This document shows positions 36,461 to 44,446 of a DNA stretch of 64,000 nucleotides, piece after piece. Origin of the DNA: JAHEEM01 sp036396795 (GTDB taxonomy: Bacteria; Pseudomonadota; Gammaproteobacteria; Steroidobacterales; Rariloculaceae); contig DASWKF010000128.1 of the NCBI GenBank assembly GCA_036396795.1, positions 29,723 through 93,722 of the forward strand, written 5' to 3'. The notes under the pieces are model-generated. The model saw only the letters and a program-made list of their open reading frames with translations. It was not told where the DNA came from and ran no database searches. Made by a program: the position numbers and the translations under genes. The number at the start of each line of letters is the position of its first letter. The stretch's first letter is position 1.

Positions 36461-36502
36461 CGTCCTTACCTCCTTAACAATCGCTACGAGTTAATAACCA
36501 GA

Positions 36503-36793
36503 CTAGTCTTCAAAAACACCCATGATGTCGTCTTCACGCATGACGACCAGCTCATCGCGGTCGACCTTCACCTCCGTGCCGGAGTACTTGCCGAACAGCA
36601 CGTGGTCGCCGACTTTCACGCCGACCGGGCGCCGCTCACCGTTGTCCAGGACCTTGCCTTTGCCGACGGCAATGACCTCGCCGCGAACGGGCTTCTCGGC
36701 AGCCGTGTCGGGGATCACGATTCCGCCGGGCGAGGTCTTGTCTTCCGCGACGCGCTTGACCACGACCCGGTCATGCAGGGGACGAATCTTCAT
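36503..36793 (-). CDS. groES: Co-chaperonin GroES (10 kDa)
   Basis: A 96-residue GroES starting MKIRPLHDRVVVKR. Of three in-frame starts (36808, 36799, 36793) the last is chosen because GGAGG lies about 8 bases upstream and matches the family N-terminus. The mobile loop EDKTSPGGIVIPDTAAEKP near residues 16-34 and the C-terminal LVVMREDDIMGVFED are typical. It forms a heptameric lid on GroEL. It is first in the groES-groEL operon. Confidence 0.97.
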   Translation of the reverse strand: MKIRPLHDRVVVKRVAEDKTSPGGIVIPDTAAEKPVRGEVIAVGKGKVLDNGERRPVGVKVGDHVLFGKYSGTEVKVDRDELVVMREDDIMGVFED

Positions 36794-36810
36794 GCTCATG
36801 CCCTCCAATA

Positions 36811-36827
36811 TTCAATAAGGTATTGAA
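36811..36827. promoter_or_regulatory. Inverted repeat in the groES leader
   Basis: TTCAATA-AGG-TATTGAA is a perfect 7-bp inverted repeat (8-bp if the flanking A/T pair is counted) between the sigma-32 promoter and the groES ribosome binding site. It is not the CIRCE element. It could be a weak RNA hairpin in the leader or an operator. Confidence 0.35.
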
Positions 36828-36882
36828 TTATGAAAACTTTATTGCTTCTCTCCAGCGCTCGGGACGCCAGACTGCTAGCAGG

Positions 36883-36911
36883 ATTATGGGGCAAGTCTTC
36901 AGTTTTTCAAG
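36883..36911 (-). promoter_or_regulatory. Sigma-32 heat-shock promoter of groESL
   Basis: On the minus strand CTTGAAA (36911-36905) and CCCCATAAT (36891-36883) are separated by 13 bases, a perfect match to the RpoH consensus. It lies about 90 bases upstream of groES and points toward it. Confidence 0.9.
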
Positions 36912-36989
36912 GGGAAGTACGTATGGCGCCTGGAAGGCAGCCACTCATACATTCTCCACAGTGAAACTGACTCAGTTCGAGAGGTTGCC

Positions 36990-37493
36990 GTGAAATCCGT
37001 CCCATCTCGCCGCTATACTCGCGGCAACCCGTTGCTGAGAGAGCAAATTCACGACCCCTATCGGTCTCGGGAAAAGCTTCAGGAAGCGACGCGGTGCCCG
37101 CAGTGCGGCATCAGGTACCGGAACGGCCGCTGGACATGGCCGAAAACGCAGACGTCTGCGTTCAAGAGTCACCTTTGCCCGGCTTGCCGGCGAACCAACG
37201 AGCACTGTCCCGCGGGCGAGTTGGTCATATCAGGCAGCTTCGCGGCAGCGCATCGCGAGGAGATTCTCGGCCGTGTGCGCCACGTCGAGGAAGCGGAGCG
37301 CAACCAGCATCCTCTGCACCGCATCATGGCCATCGAGCAACGCGGCGCCAAGACGGTCGTCACAACGACCGACATCCATCTCCCGCACTGCATTGGACAT
37401 GCGCTCAAAGACGCGTGGGGCGGAACCTTGAGGACTCAGTACGATTTAGAGGGCTACTTCACGCGCGTTCGATGGCAACGAAACGATGCGTAG
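36990..37493 (+). CDS. BCAM0308-family zinc-finger-like protein
   Basis: A 167-residue protein starting at GTG 36990, behind GAGAGG. Two CxxC pairs, RCPQCGIRYRNGRWTW and HLCPACRRTNEHCPAG, form a zinc-ribbon-like region around residues 35-75. The C-terminal half has RVRHVEEAERNQHPLHRIMAIEQRG and TDIHLPHCIGHALKDAWGG. The pattern fits the BCAM0308 family, named after a gene in the low-oxygen-activated locus of Burkholderia cenocepacia. It lies between groESL and the broken groEL, supporting a stress role, but no activity is known. Confidence 0.78.
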   Translation: MKSVPSRRYTRGNPLLREQIHDPYRSREKLQEATRCPQCGIRYRNGRWTWPKTQTSAFKSHLCPACRRTNEHCPAGELVISGSFAAAHREEILGRVRHVEEAERNQHPLHRIMAIEQRGAKTVVTTTDIHLPHCIGHALKDAWGGTLRTQYDLEGYFTRVRWQRNDA

Positions 37494-37517
37494 TCCGAGG
37501 CTCGGGCGGAACAGCCG

Positions 37518-38955
37518 CTACATGTCCGCGTAGTCATTGGCTGGAACAGCCTTTTTCTCCTCCTGCACCGGAGCAATCATGGCTTCGGTCGTGATCATGA
37601 GACCGGCAACCGATGCCGCGTTCTGCAAAGCCACGCGCACCCTTGACGCCCACTTCCTGATCGGTGTTGTCACCCACCAGGGTTTGCTTGCTCAGCATTT
37701 GCTGGACGCGTACCAGCGCGACGCCTCCTCCCGGGACGACGCCCTCCTCCACGGCCGCGCGGGTAGCGTTCATCGCATCCTCAACGCGATCCTTCTTTTC
37801 CTTCATCTCAATTTCGGTAGCGGCTCCGACCTTGAGGACCGCGACTCCGCCCGACAGCTTGGCTACGCGCTCTTGAAGCTTTTCCTTGTCGTAGTCGGAT
37901 GTCGTCTCTTCGATGCGCTTCTTGATTTGACGTACCCGCTCGGCGATCGACTTGGCATCCCCGCCACCGCCGACAAGGGTCGTATTATCCTTATCGGCAA
38001 TGACTTTCTTTGCCGAGCCGAGCTGCTCCAGGGTGGCCTTCTCGAGCGTGAACCCCATCTCTTCCGAGATCAGAGTTCCACCCGTCACTATTGCGATGTC
38101 CTGAAGTATCTCTTTGCGCCGGTCACCGAATCCCGGCGCCCTCACCGCAAGCGCCTTCAGCACGCCGCGTACGTGATTCACCACCAAAGTCGCGAGCGCC
38201 TCGCCCTCCACGTCCTCGGCGACGACTACGAGCGGCTTTCCCGATTTGGCAATGCTTTCGAGCAGAGGGAGCAAGTCACGAATGTTGGAGATTTTCTTCT
38301 CGTATAAAAGAATGTACGGTTCCTCGAGCTCCGCGCGCAGCTCCTCTTGATCCGTGATGAAATACGGCGAGAGGTAACCACGGTCGAATTGCAAGCCTTC
38401 CACGATTTCCATCTCATTGGCGAGCCCCGAGCCCTCTTCCACGGTCAGGACGCCTTCATGACCCACCTTCTCCATGGCTTCGGCGATGATGCGGCCTATG
38501 TCTTCGTCACCGTTCGCCGAAACCGTGCCGACCTGCTGAATGGCTTTGGTCGTCTTGCACGGCATGGAAAATGTCTTGAGAGTGTCGACAGCCGCTTCGA
38601 CGGCCTTGTCGATGCCCCGCTTGAGATCCATCGGGTTCATGCCCGCCGCAACCGCCTTCAGCCCCTCGCTGAAGATGGATTCAGCGAGGACCGTCGCCGT
38701 AGTGGTGCCGTCGCCCGCGATCTCCGAGGTTCGCGATGCGACTTCCTTGACCATCTGCGCGCCCATGTTAGCCAAGTGGTCCTGCAACTCGACTTCTTTG
38801 GCCACCGACACTCCGTCCTTGGTCATTGCCGGCGCGCCGAAGCTCTTGTGGATCAGGACATTCCGCCCCTTCGGACCCAAGGTCGCCTTCACAGCCTGAG
38901 CCAGAATGGACGCGCCTTCCAGCATGCGCTCGCGAGCATCGGAACCGAACTCAAT
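37518..38955 (-). pseudogene. Decayed second groEL gene
   Basis: Residues equivalent to most of GroEL are readable from IEFGSDARERMLEGASILAQ (no start codon; a TAA lies directly upstream at 38958) to about residue 415 (VVPGGGVALVRVQQML, DNTDQEVGVK). There the frame jumps: the expected segment of roughly 80-95 residues (APLRQIV through DPTK) is missing and the end resumes in another frame as RVALQNAASVAGLMITTEAM, ending TAG at 37518. The longest uninterrupted frame from ATG 38925 therefore ends in nonsense. Loss of start, large deletion and frameshift make a functional chaperonin very unlikely. It resembles GroEL1 closely enough to be a paralogue, but its C-terminus (PANDYADM) differs. Confidence 0.85.
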
Positions 38956-38983
38956 TTAGGACAACCCCCAGGAGTCGATTCCC

Positions 38984-39341
38984 ATGAGCCAGAATGAGCC
39001 GACAACCATTCAGATTCGCGTTGGCGAGATGCGCCAGCTATTCAGTTCCGTCGATCCGTCACCGTTCCGGGATCGAGATCTCGATCCCGCATGCGAGGAG
39101 TTCATCGTCAGCTGGGCTCGCGAGCTTCGGCCCGATCGCCCGTTCAGGATCGCGGTGCATCTGGAGCGAGAGCCCGCAGCGCGGACGGCGCTGGCTCCAT
39201 CGGCTGATCCGCGAGGGCCGCGCGAGTCTCGCCATCGGTCTCGTGGCGCTGGCTATTTGCACCACGGCTCCTCTCGGTTACGGCACCGCCTCACATGTGC
39301 CCGCAACCGAAAGTGGTTTGCCATTCGCCATGTCAGTTTGA
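38984..39341 (+). pseudogene. Frameshifted small membrane-anchored protein gene
   Basis: The first 65 residues from ATG 38984 (IQIRVGEMRQLFSSVDPSPF, then CEEFIVSWARELRPDRPFRI) look like a conserved soluble domain. The expected transmembrane end (RRWLHRLIREGRASLAIGLV and ALAICTTAPLG) appears only in a different forward frame, beginning near 39177. A one-base-type indel around 39175-39185 therefore splits the gene, and the tail after the helix is short. The whole is probably nonfunctional, or the break is a sequence error. Confidence 0.65.
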
Positions 39342-39444
39342 TATAAGCTTACAGCATACAAGAATATCTGCTTTCTCATGGCGGACCGAGCATGCGGCGT
39401 TCGTATATTCATCATCGGCAGGAACGTAGCTCGCTGCGTCCCGA

Positions 39445-40980
39445 TTGACGACCGGCAACGAAAAAGTGGAGCTCTCAGGCGAACTTGCGAGGAGCCTGCT
39501 GAACGCGGCTCCGGACCCGACAGTGATCGTCGACGCTCTGGGGACGATCATGTTCGCCAACGCGCGCGTGGAAGAGACCTTCGGGTACGTGGCCGCGCAG
39601 CTCGTCGGCCGGCCGATCGAGGTTTTGCTTCCTGAACGTTTCAGAGCCGGGCACGGCAATCACCGGAAACGGTTCTTCGAGAGCCCAAAGCCTCGCCCGA
39701 TGGGCGCCGGGCTCGAGCTTTACGGCTTGCACAGAGACGGTCACGAGTTTCCGGTCGAGATCAGCCTCAGCCCGCTCGAGACACCATCGGGATTGCTCGT
39801 CTCAAGCGCCATCCGCGATATCTCGGACCGAAAAGCAATCGAGCACGCGCTGCTTGAGGCTCACAACGAAGCCAAGCGCGCAAACCGCGCCAAGAGCGCT
39901 TTTCTCGCGGCGGCGAGCCACGATCTGCGCCAGCCGCTGCAAGCGCTGAGCTTGCTCAACGCAGCGCTCACTCGAACCGCGGAGCCCGACTCGAGGGCGG
40001 CAGACATCGCTGCCGGCACGGCGCAAGCGTTGAGCTCGATGTCCGAGCTGCTGAACGCGTTGCTCGACATCAGCAAGCTGGAGGCCGGCGCCGTCAAACC
40101 GGACATCGAGGATTGCTCCGTCCAACGGATATTCGAACGTCTCCGGGCTCAGTTTACCGATCAAGCCGAAGCGAAGGGCCTCGAGCTCATCGTTGACGAA
40201 TGCGATGACGTCGTGCGCACCGACCCCACCTTGCTCGAGCAGATCGTTCAGAACCTCGTGGCGAACGCGATTCGCTACACGAAGGCCGGGCTCGTTCAGC
40301 TTCGATGCGTCCACTCGCATGCATACGTGCAGATCGACGTCGTTGACACCGGTGTCGGCATACCCAACGGGGACTTGCAGTTGATTTTCGAGGAGTTCTA
40401 CCAAGCGCCTCTGGAAGCAGGGGCACGGCGCGAGGGTCTCGGGCTCGGGCTTTCCATCGTCCGGCGCGTCGCCGAATTGTTGGATGTCCGCCTCGAAGTG
40501 GAGTCGACACCGGGACGAGGTTCGCGATTCCGCTTGAACGTCCCTCGTGGCTCACGTCTAAGCCCGGCTGCGACACAGCCAGCCTTGGAGCCGAGCCATG
40601 ACCGCAACGCCGTTGAGCGGGTCGTCCTCGTCGTCGACGACGACGCAGCGGTTGCCGCCGCCACCGCGATGCTGCTGGAGGTCGAGGGTTACCAGCCGCT
40701 CGTTGCCGCGAGCCTGGACGATGCGCTATGCCGGCTGACCGAGGCCACATGCATACCGAACGTCATCATATGCGACTATCAACTGGGCTCAGGCCCCAGC
40801 GGCGTAGAGACGATACGCAAGATTCGCGAGATGTGCGGCCGCCGCATCCGTTCGTTCCTGGTAACGGGTGACACGTCTTCGTCGGCACTGAACCTCGGCA
40901 GTCAGATCGAGGACTGCACGATCCTGAGCAAACCGATGGACGCAACGAAGCTTCTCGGCCTGCTGGAGGCGACACTCTGA
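39445..40980 (+). CDS. Hybrid sensor histidine kinase with PAS and receiver domains
   Basis: A 511-residue cytoplasmic hybrid kinase. A PAS domain (about 15-130) contains AAPDPTVIVDALGTIMFANA and ends in SAIRDISDRKAIEH. The HisKA box is AFLAAASHDLRQPLQALSLL with the phospho-accepting His near 155. The ATPase domain has NLVANAIRYTKAG, VVDTGVGIP and GLGLGLSIVRRVAELL. A C-terminal receiver (about 395-511) has VVDDDAAVAAATAMLLEVEG and NVIICDYQLGSGPSGVE with the phosphorylated Asp. There are no transmembrane helices. TTG 39445 is uncertain; no good ribosome site is visible. It lies 52 bases before the cbpA-like gene, likely one operon. Confidence 0.9.
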   Translation: MTTGNEKVELSGELARSLLNAAPDPTVIVDALGTIMFANARVEETFGYVAAQLVGRPIEVLLPERFRAGHGNHRKRFFESPKPRPMGAGLELYGLHRDGHEFPVEISLSPLETPSGLLVSSAIRDISDRKAIEHALLEAHNEAKRANRAKSAFLAAASHDLRQPLQALSLLNAALTRTAEPDSRAADIAAGTAQALSSMSELLNALLDISKLEAGAVKPDIEDCSVQRIFERLRAQFTDQAEAKGLELIVDECDDVVRTDPTLLEQIVQNLVANAIRYTKAGLVQLRCVHSHAYVQIDVVDTGVGIPNGDLQLIFEEFYQAPLEAGARREGLGLGLSIVRRVAELLDVRLEVESTPGRGSRFRLNVPRGSRLSPAATQPALEPSHDRNAVERVVLVVDDDAAVAAATAMLLEVEGYQPLVAASLDDALCRLTEATCIPNVIICDYQLGSGPSGVETIRKIREMCGRRIRSFLVTGDTSSSALNLGSQIEDCTILSKPMDATKLLGLLEATL

Positions 40981-41032
40981 CCGAAATGGAGAAAATCGCG
41001 GGCGATCGCGATGCCGCGGCTGAAATCGCTGG

Positions 41033-41953
41033 ATGAAGTTCAAGAACTATTACGAGGTGATGGGGCTCTCCCGCGACGCCTCGCCGGACGACGTCAAGCG
41101 TGCTTACCGCCGGCTTGCCCGTAAGTATCATCCGGACGTCAGCAAAGAGCCCGACGCGGAAGAACGTTTCAAGGAGCTGGGCGAGGCATACGAGGTGCTC
41201 AAGGATTCGGAGAAGCGAGCCGCTTATGATCAGTTGGGTGCGAATTGGAAGGCGGGACAGGAGTTCAAGCCGCCGCCGGACTGGCGCTTCGACTTCGGCG
41301 CGGCGCAGCAACCCGGCGGGTTCAGCGATTTTTTCGAGGAGCTGTTCGGAGGTCTAGGCATGCGGCACGGATCATCGCCGCAGCCGAGCAGAGGGTTCGA
41401 CTCCTTCGCCAGTATCGATCTGACCCTCGATGAAGCTTTCCGCGGCAGTTCGCGCACGCTCTCGCTCGAACGCATCGAGCAAGACGGCAACGGTCAATCC
41501 CACAGGCGCGTGCGGCAGCTCGCCGTCAGGATACCCGCAGGCATCACCGACGGGCAGCAAATCCGGCTCGCAGGTCAAGGCGAAGCGGCGCTCGCCGGCG
41601 GCCGGCGAGGCGACCTTTACCTGCGCGCCCGAATTTTGCCGCACCGCTGGTTCAGGCCGGACGGACGCGACGTCTGGCTCGAGTTACCGATCACGCCTTG
41701 GGAAGCCGCGCTGGGCGAAACCGTGCGCGTGCCGACGCTGTCGGGCAAAGTCGATATGAAAATCCCCAAGAACTCGCAGTCGGGCGGGCAGCTGCGCCTC
41801 AAGGGCCGTGGGCTGCCGGGAAAGCCGCCGGGCGATCAACATGTGATTCTCAAGATCGTTACGCCGCCGGCCGAAACGCCGGAGGACGAATCCCTCTACA
41901 GAAAGCTGGCGAGCACCATGAAGCTCAATCCCAGGGAAGCCATGGAGGAATAG
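41033..41953 (+). CDS. cbpA: DnaJ-class co-chaperone CbpA
   Basis: A 306-residue protein. The J-domain (5-70) contains NYYEVMGLSRDASPDDVKRAYRRLARKYHPDVSKEPDAEERF (the HPD tripeptide is at about residue 34-36) and stimulates DnaK ATPase. A Gly/Phe-rich linker and two C-terminal beta domains (FDSFASIDLTLDEAFRGSSRTL, RAGLPGKPPGDQHVI-like) follow; there is no zinc finger, as in CbpA. The gene is followed 3 bases later by its modulator CbpM and forms an operon with the upstream kinase. Confidence 0.92.
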   Translation: MKFKNYYEVMGLSRDASPDDVKRAYRRLARKYHPDVSKEPDAEERFKELGEAYEVLKDSEKRAAYDQLGANWKAGQEFKPPPDWRFDFGAAQQPGGFSDFFEELFGGLGMRHGSSPQPSRGFDSFASIDLTLDEAFRGSSRTLSLERIEQDGNGQSHRRVRQLAVRIPAGITDGQQIRLAGQGEAALAGGRRGDLYLRARILPHRWFRPDGRDVWLELPITPWEAALGETVRVPTLSGKVDMKIPKNSQSGGQLRLKGRGLPGKPPGDQHVILKIVTPPAETPEDESLYRKLASTMKLNPREAMEE

Positions 41954-41956
41954 ACG

Positions 41957-42259
41957 ATGGTCGAGCCACTGCGTGGAGAGCTATTGAGCGAGCACGTCGA
42001 ATTCACGCTGCAAGAAGTCTGCCGTATCTGCGGTACCGGGGAAGGCGCTATCATCGAGATGGTGCGCGAGGGCGTCGTGGAGCAATCCATCGAGAACGAA
42101 TGGATCTTCTCGGGGCTGTCGGTGGCGAGGATTCGGATTGCATTGCGGCTGCAACGCGATCTCGACGTCAATCTGGCGGGGGCCGCGCTGGCGCTGGAGC
42201 TGCTCGACGAGATCCAGCGCCTCAAACGGCAACTGGGCCCAAAGAACACAATTGCATAA
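41957..42259 (+). CDS. cbpM: CbpM-type chaperone modulator (MerR-like)
   Basis: A 100-residue protein with a MerR-like helix-turn-helix fold: FTLQEVCRICGTGEGAIIEMVREGVVEQ, NEWIFSGLSVARIRIALRLQRD and LAGAALALELLDEIQRLKRQL. In E. coli CbpM binds the CbpA J-domain and stops it from stimulating DnaK. The spacing to cbpA is 3 bases. Two cysteines (CRICG) near residue 22-25 are notable but their role is unknown. Confidence 0.9.
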   Translation: MVEPLRGELLSEHVEFTLQEVCRICGTGEGAIIEMVREGVVEQSIENEWIFSGLSVARIRIALRLQRDLDVNLAGAALALELLDEIQRLKRQLGPKNTIA

Positions 42260-42309
42260 TTGAGCTTCTCGAGCTCCGTTTATAGCTTGGCGTAAAGCAG
42301 GAGATCGCC

Positions 42310-43446
42310 ATGAAAAGGATCGCTGTTGCTTTGGGCTTCGTCCTCGCCGCCGCGCTTGCAACCGTGGGCGTCGCACAGCGCGCCGGACATACCGTCACGA
42401 TCGATGAGCCTCAATCTTCCGATCAGTATCTTGCCGCGAGCATCGTCCGCGTCGTCGCATCGGTTGAGGGCGACGTGGTCGCCGCAGGCCGGTTGCTGAT
42501 CGTCGATGCCGCGATCGACGGCGACGTGATCGCCGCCGGCGAGTCCGTGGAGATTCGCAACACCGTCGGCGATGATTTGCGCGCCGCCGGTAGAACCGTC
42601 GCCGTCTCCGGCAGAGTGGACGGGCACGTCGTCGCCGCCGGTGAGCAAGTTCGTCTGGAGTCGGGCAGCTCCGTCGGCGACTGGGCTTGGATCGCCGGCC
42701 GCAATGTGGTCATCGCCGGGCAAGTCGGCGGGGAACTCAGAGCGGCGGGGCAAGCTGTCGCGGTGTCGGGCAACATCGGCGGCGATGCCATCCTCGTCGG
42801 CGAGACGATTCGCGTCGAATCCGGCGCGATGATCGGCGGCGATCTCATCGTGCAGAGCGACAACGAAGCCGAGATCGCCGCAGGCGCAACCGTCGCGGGC
42901 GAGATCATCCGGCAGGACCTGCCCGATGGGTTCGGCCGCATGGAAGGCTTCGGTATTCTCGGCGGCGTCGGCGGCACGCTGTTCCTCGGCATCGCGCTGG
43001 CGATCGCCGTGATTGCCGTATTCTTCCTGTTCCCGCTCTTCTCGGAGTCGACGGCCCGGCGAGTCCGCACGCTGCCGTTGAGAACACTCGCCATGGGTCT
43101 CGGGATCGCGATTCTGACGCCGTTCCTGTTTATCGTTCTGTTCGTGACCGGCATCGGCACGATCGCAGGCTTCGGCGTGCTCGGCACCTACCTGTTGCTG
43201 CTGTTCTTCGCGATGCTGTTCGGTGTCGCCGCCTTGGGCCAGCTCGGGCTGGAGCTGGGCCTGAGGGGGCGATCCGCCGGGCGGGCCGTTCAAGTCCTCG
43301 CGATGCTGCTGGCGAGCGTCGCGCTGCTATTCCTGGCTCTGATCCCGTTGCTCGGGCCGATCCTGTTGCTGCTGGTGTGTATCTCCGGCCTCGGTGCCGT
43401 CGCCAGCGAGCTCTGGCAACGCCTCCGATCGCCGCGGGCCGCATGA
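42310..43446 (+). CDS. Bactofilin-like beta-helix protein with C-terminal membrane domain
   Basis: A 378-residue protein with a signal peptide (ATVGVAQ). Residues 40-200 are a run of short beta-helix repeats of the bactofilin/polymer-forming type: VEGDVVAAGRLLIVDAAIDGD, DGHVVAAGEQVRLESGS, GGDAILVGETIRVESGAMIGG. The C-terminal half has about five or six transmembrane helices beginning GILGGVGGTLFLGIALAI and ending LLGPILLLLVCISG. Similar fusions (DUF8173-type) probably build an extracytoplasmic beta-helix on a membrane base. It follows cbpM by 50 bases and may belong to that operon. Confidence 0.75.
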   Translation: MKRIAVALGFVLAAALATVGVAQRAGHTVTIDEPQSSDQYLAASIVRVVASVEGDVVAAGRLLIVDAAIDGDVIAAGESVEIRNTVGDDLRAAGRTVAVSGRVDGHVVAAGEQVRLESGSSVGDWAWIAGRNVVIAGQVGGELRAAGQAVAVSGNIGGDAILVGETIRVESGAMIGGDLIVQSDNEAEIAAGATVAGEIIRQDLPDGFGRMEGFGILGGVGGTLFLGIALAIAVIAVFFLFPLFSESTARRVRTLPLRTLAMGLGIAILTPFLFIVLFVTGIGTIAGFGVLGTYLLLLFFAMLFGVAALGQLGLELGLRGRSAGRAVQVLAMLLASVALLFLALIPLLGPILLLLVCISGLGAVASELWQRLRSPRAA

Positions 43447-43518
43447 GCAACGCGAAGAACTGATTGCCCGCGTCCATCGTGGCGCACGCTCGTGGGCCTC
43501 ATCAAGAGACATTTGGGC

Positions 43519-44013
43519 CTACGCCCGGTCGCGAGCCTCCCGAAGCCGATCGATGTCGAGCTTCTTCATTTGCAGCATCGCCTGCATCACTCGCTCTGAC
43601 TTTTTCGGATCCGGCTCGCCGAGCAACTCGATCAGCCCCTTGGGAACGATCTGCCACGAGACGCCGTACTTGTCCTTGAGCCAGCCGCAGGGCTGTTGCT
43701 TTCCTCCGGCGGTCAGCTTTTCCCACAGCTCGTCGACCTCGGCCTGCGTGTCGCAGTCGACGACGAAAGAAATGGCTTCGGTGAACTTGAACTGCGGCCC
43801 GCCGTTCAAAGCCGTGAATTTCTGGCCGTCGAGCTCAAAGGCAACGGTCATCACGCTGCCCTGAGCCCTTCCGGAAACCTCCGCTCCAGCACCTCCATAA
43901 CGGGCAACATGACCGATCTTCGAATTCTTGAAGATCGACACATAGAACCTCGCGGCCTCTTCGGCCTGGTTATCGAACCATAGAAATGGGCTTATCTTCT
44001 GCTTCTGCGACAC
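43519..44013 (-). CDS. PhnB/VOC-family protein
   Basis: A 164-residue protein of the PhnB-like VOC group: KISPFLWFDNQAEEAARFYVSIFKNS, GSVMTVAFELDGQKFTALNGGP and KYGVSWQIVPKGLIELLGEPDP. The last motif (SWQIVP) is typical for this family, often annotated as 3-demethylubiquinone methyltransferase by an old error. Function unknown. It sits beside an ECF42-type sigma factor region that also has YciI and VOC proteins, a grouping often seen in such clusters. Confidence 0.85.
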   Translation of the reverse strand: MSQKQKISPFLWFDNQAEEAARFYVSIFKNSKIGHVARYGGAGAEVSGRAQGSVMTVAFELDGQKFTALNGGPQFKFTEAISFVVDCDTQAEVDELWEKLTAGGKQQPCGWLKDKYGVSWQIVPKGLIELLGEPDPKKSERVMQAMLQMKKLDIDRLREARDRA

Positions 44014-44256
44014 TAGTCGTCTCCTTCATTCAGATACATTCGACATATGCGAGCGCGCCATACCGGTCGCGCCGGCATCCCTTCTCAGGCTAGTCGAACG
44101 CGGCTCGGCGATTTCGACACTATGGACGTATTTCCTGGGGCGATGCGCGAAAGGCGTGCTCGATCGGCTCAACAGTGTCGATCTGGGGACCCGCCGAACG
44201 ACAACGGAAGAAACCAGCAGCAAACGGCCCCACGGCCACTAAGAAGGAGATGGAGA
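44014..44256. other. Noncoding or decayed stretch with no assigned gene
   Basis: About 240 bases without a supported gene. One plus-strand frame is free of stops for roughly 190 bases (containing LLRLVERGSAISTLWTYF and AKGVLDRLNSVDLGTRR) but has no ATG start and is not recognised; it could be a small-gene remnant. AAGGAG at its end serves the small reading frame at 44257. Confidence 0.4.
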
Positions 44257-44370
44257 ATGAGTACCACAGCCGCGAGCGATCAAGCACAGACGACCCAGCA
44301 AGATCCCGAGGTTCTCCGCGATCCTTTCGGCGTTCTCTGGTCGATCGGCGGTCCCGCGGACACGGATTGA
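44257..44370 (+). CDS. Possible 37-residue small protein
   Basis: ATG 44257 is preceded by AAGAAGGAGATGGAGA, a strong ribosome site. The peptide reads MSTTAASDQAQTTQQDPEVL and ends GPADTD. It is polar and acidic, lacks a signal or membrane segment, and is not recognised. It lies 76 bases upstream of the sigma factor. The call rests on the ribosome site alone. Confidence 0.3.
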   Translation: MSTTAASDQAQTTQQDPEVLRDPFGVLWSIGGPADTD

Positions 44371-44446
44371 GCCCTGTACGGCGCGAACCCGAGTAACGCG
44401 GTTATCATAGCCGTCCCCTGTCGGCTTTCGGCCGGAGACGGAAGCA

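Noticed and set aside
36811..36827. CIRCE element in the groES leader
   Set aside because: The inverted repeat does not match TTAGCACTC-N9-GAGTGCTAA, and a complete sigma-32 promoter explains heat control.
36965..36977. AACTGA-C-TCAGTT palindrome before the BCAM0308 gene
   Set aside because: Too short and unsupported to claim as an operator; a chance palindrome of this size is expected.
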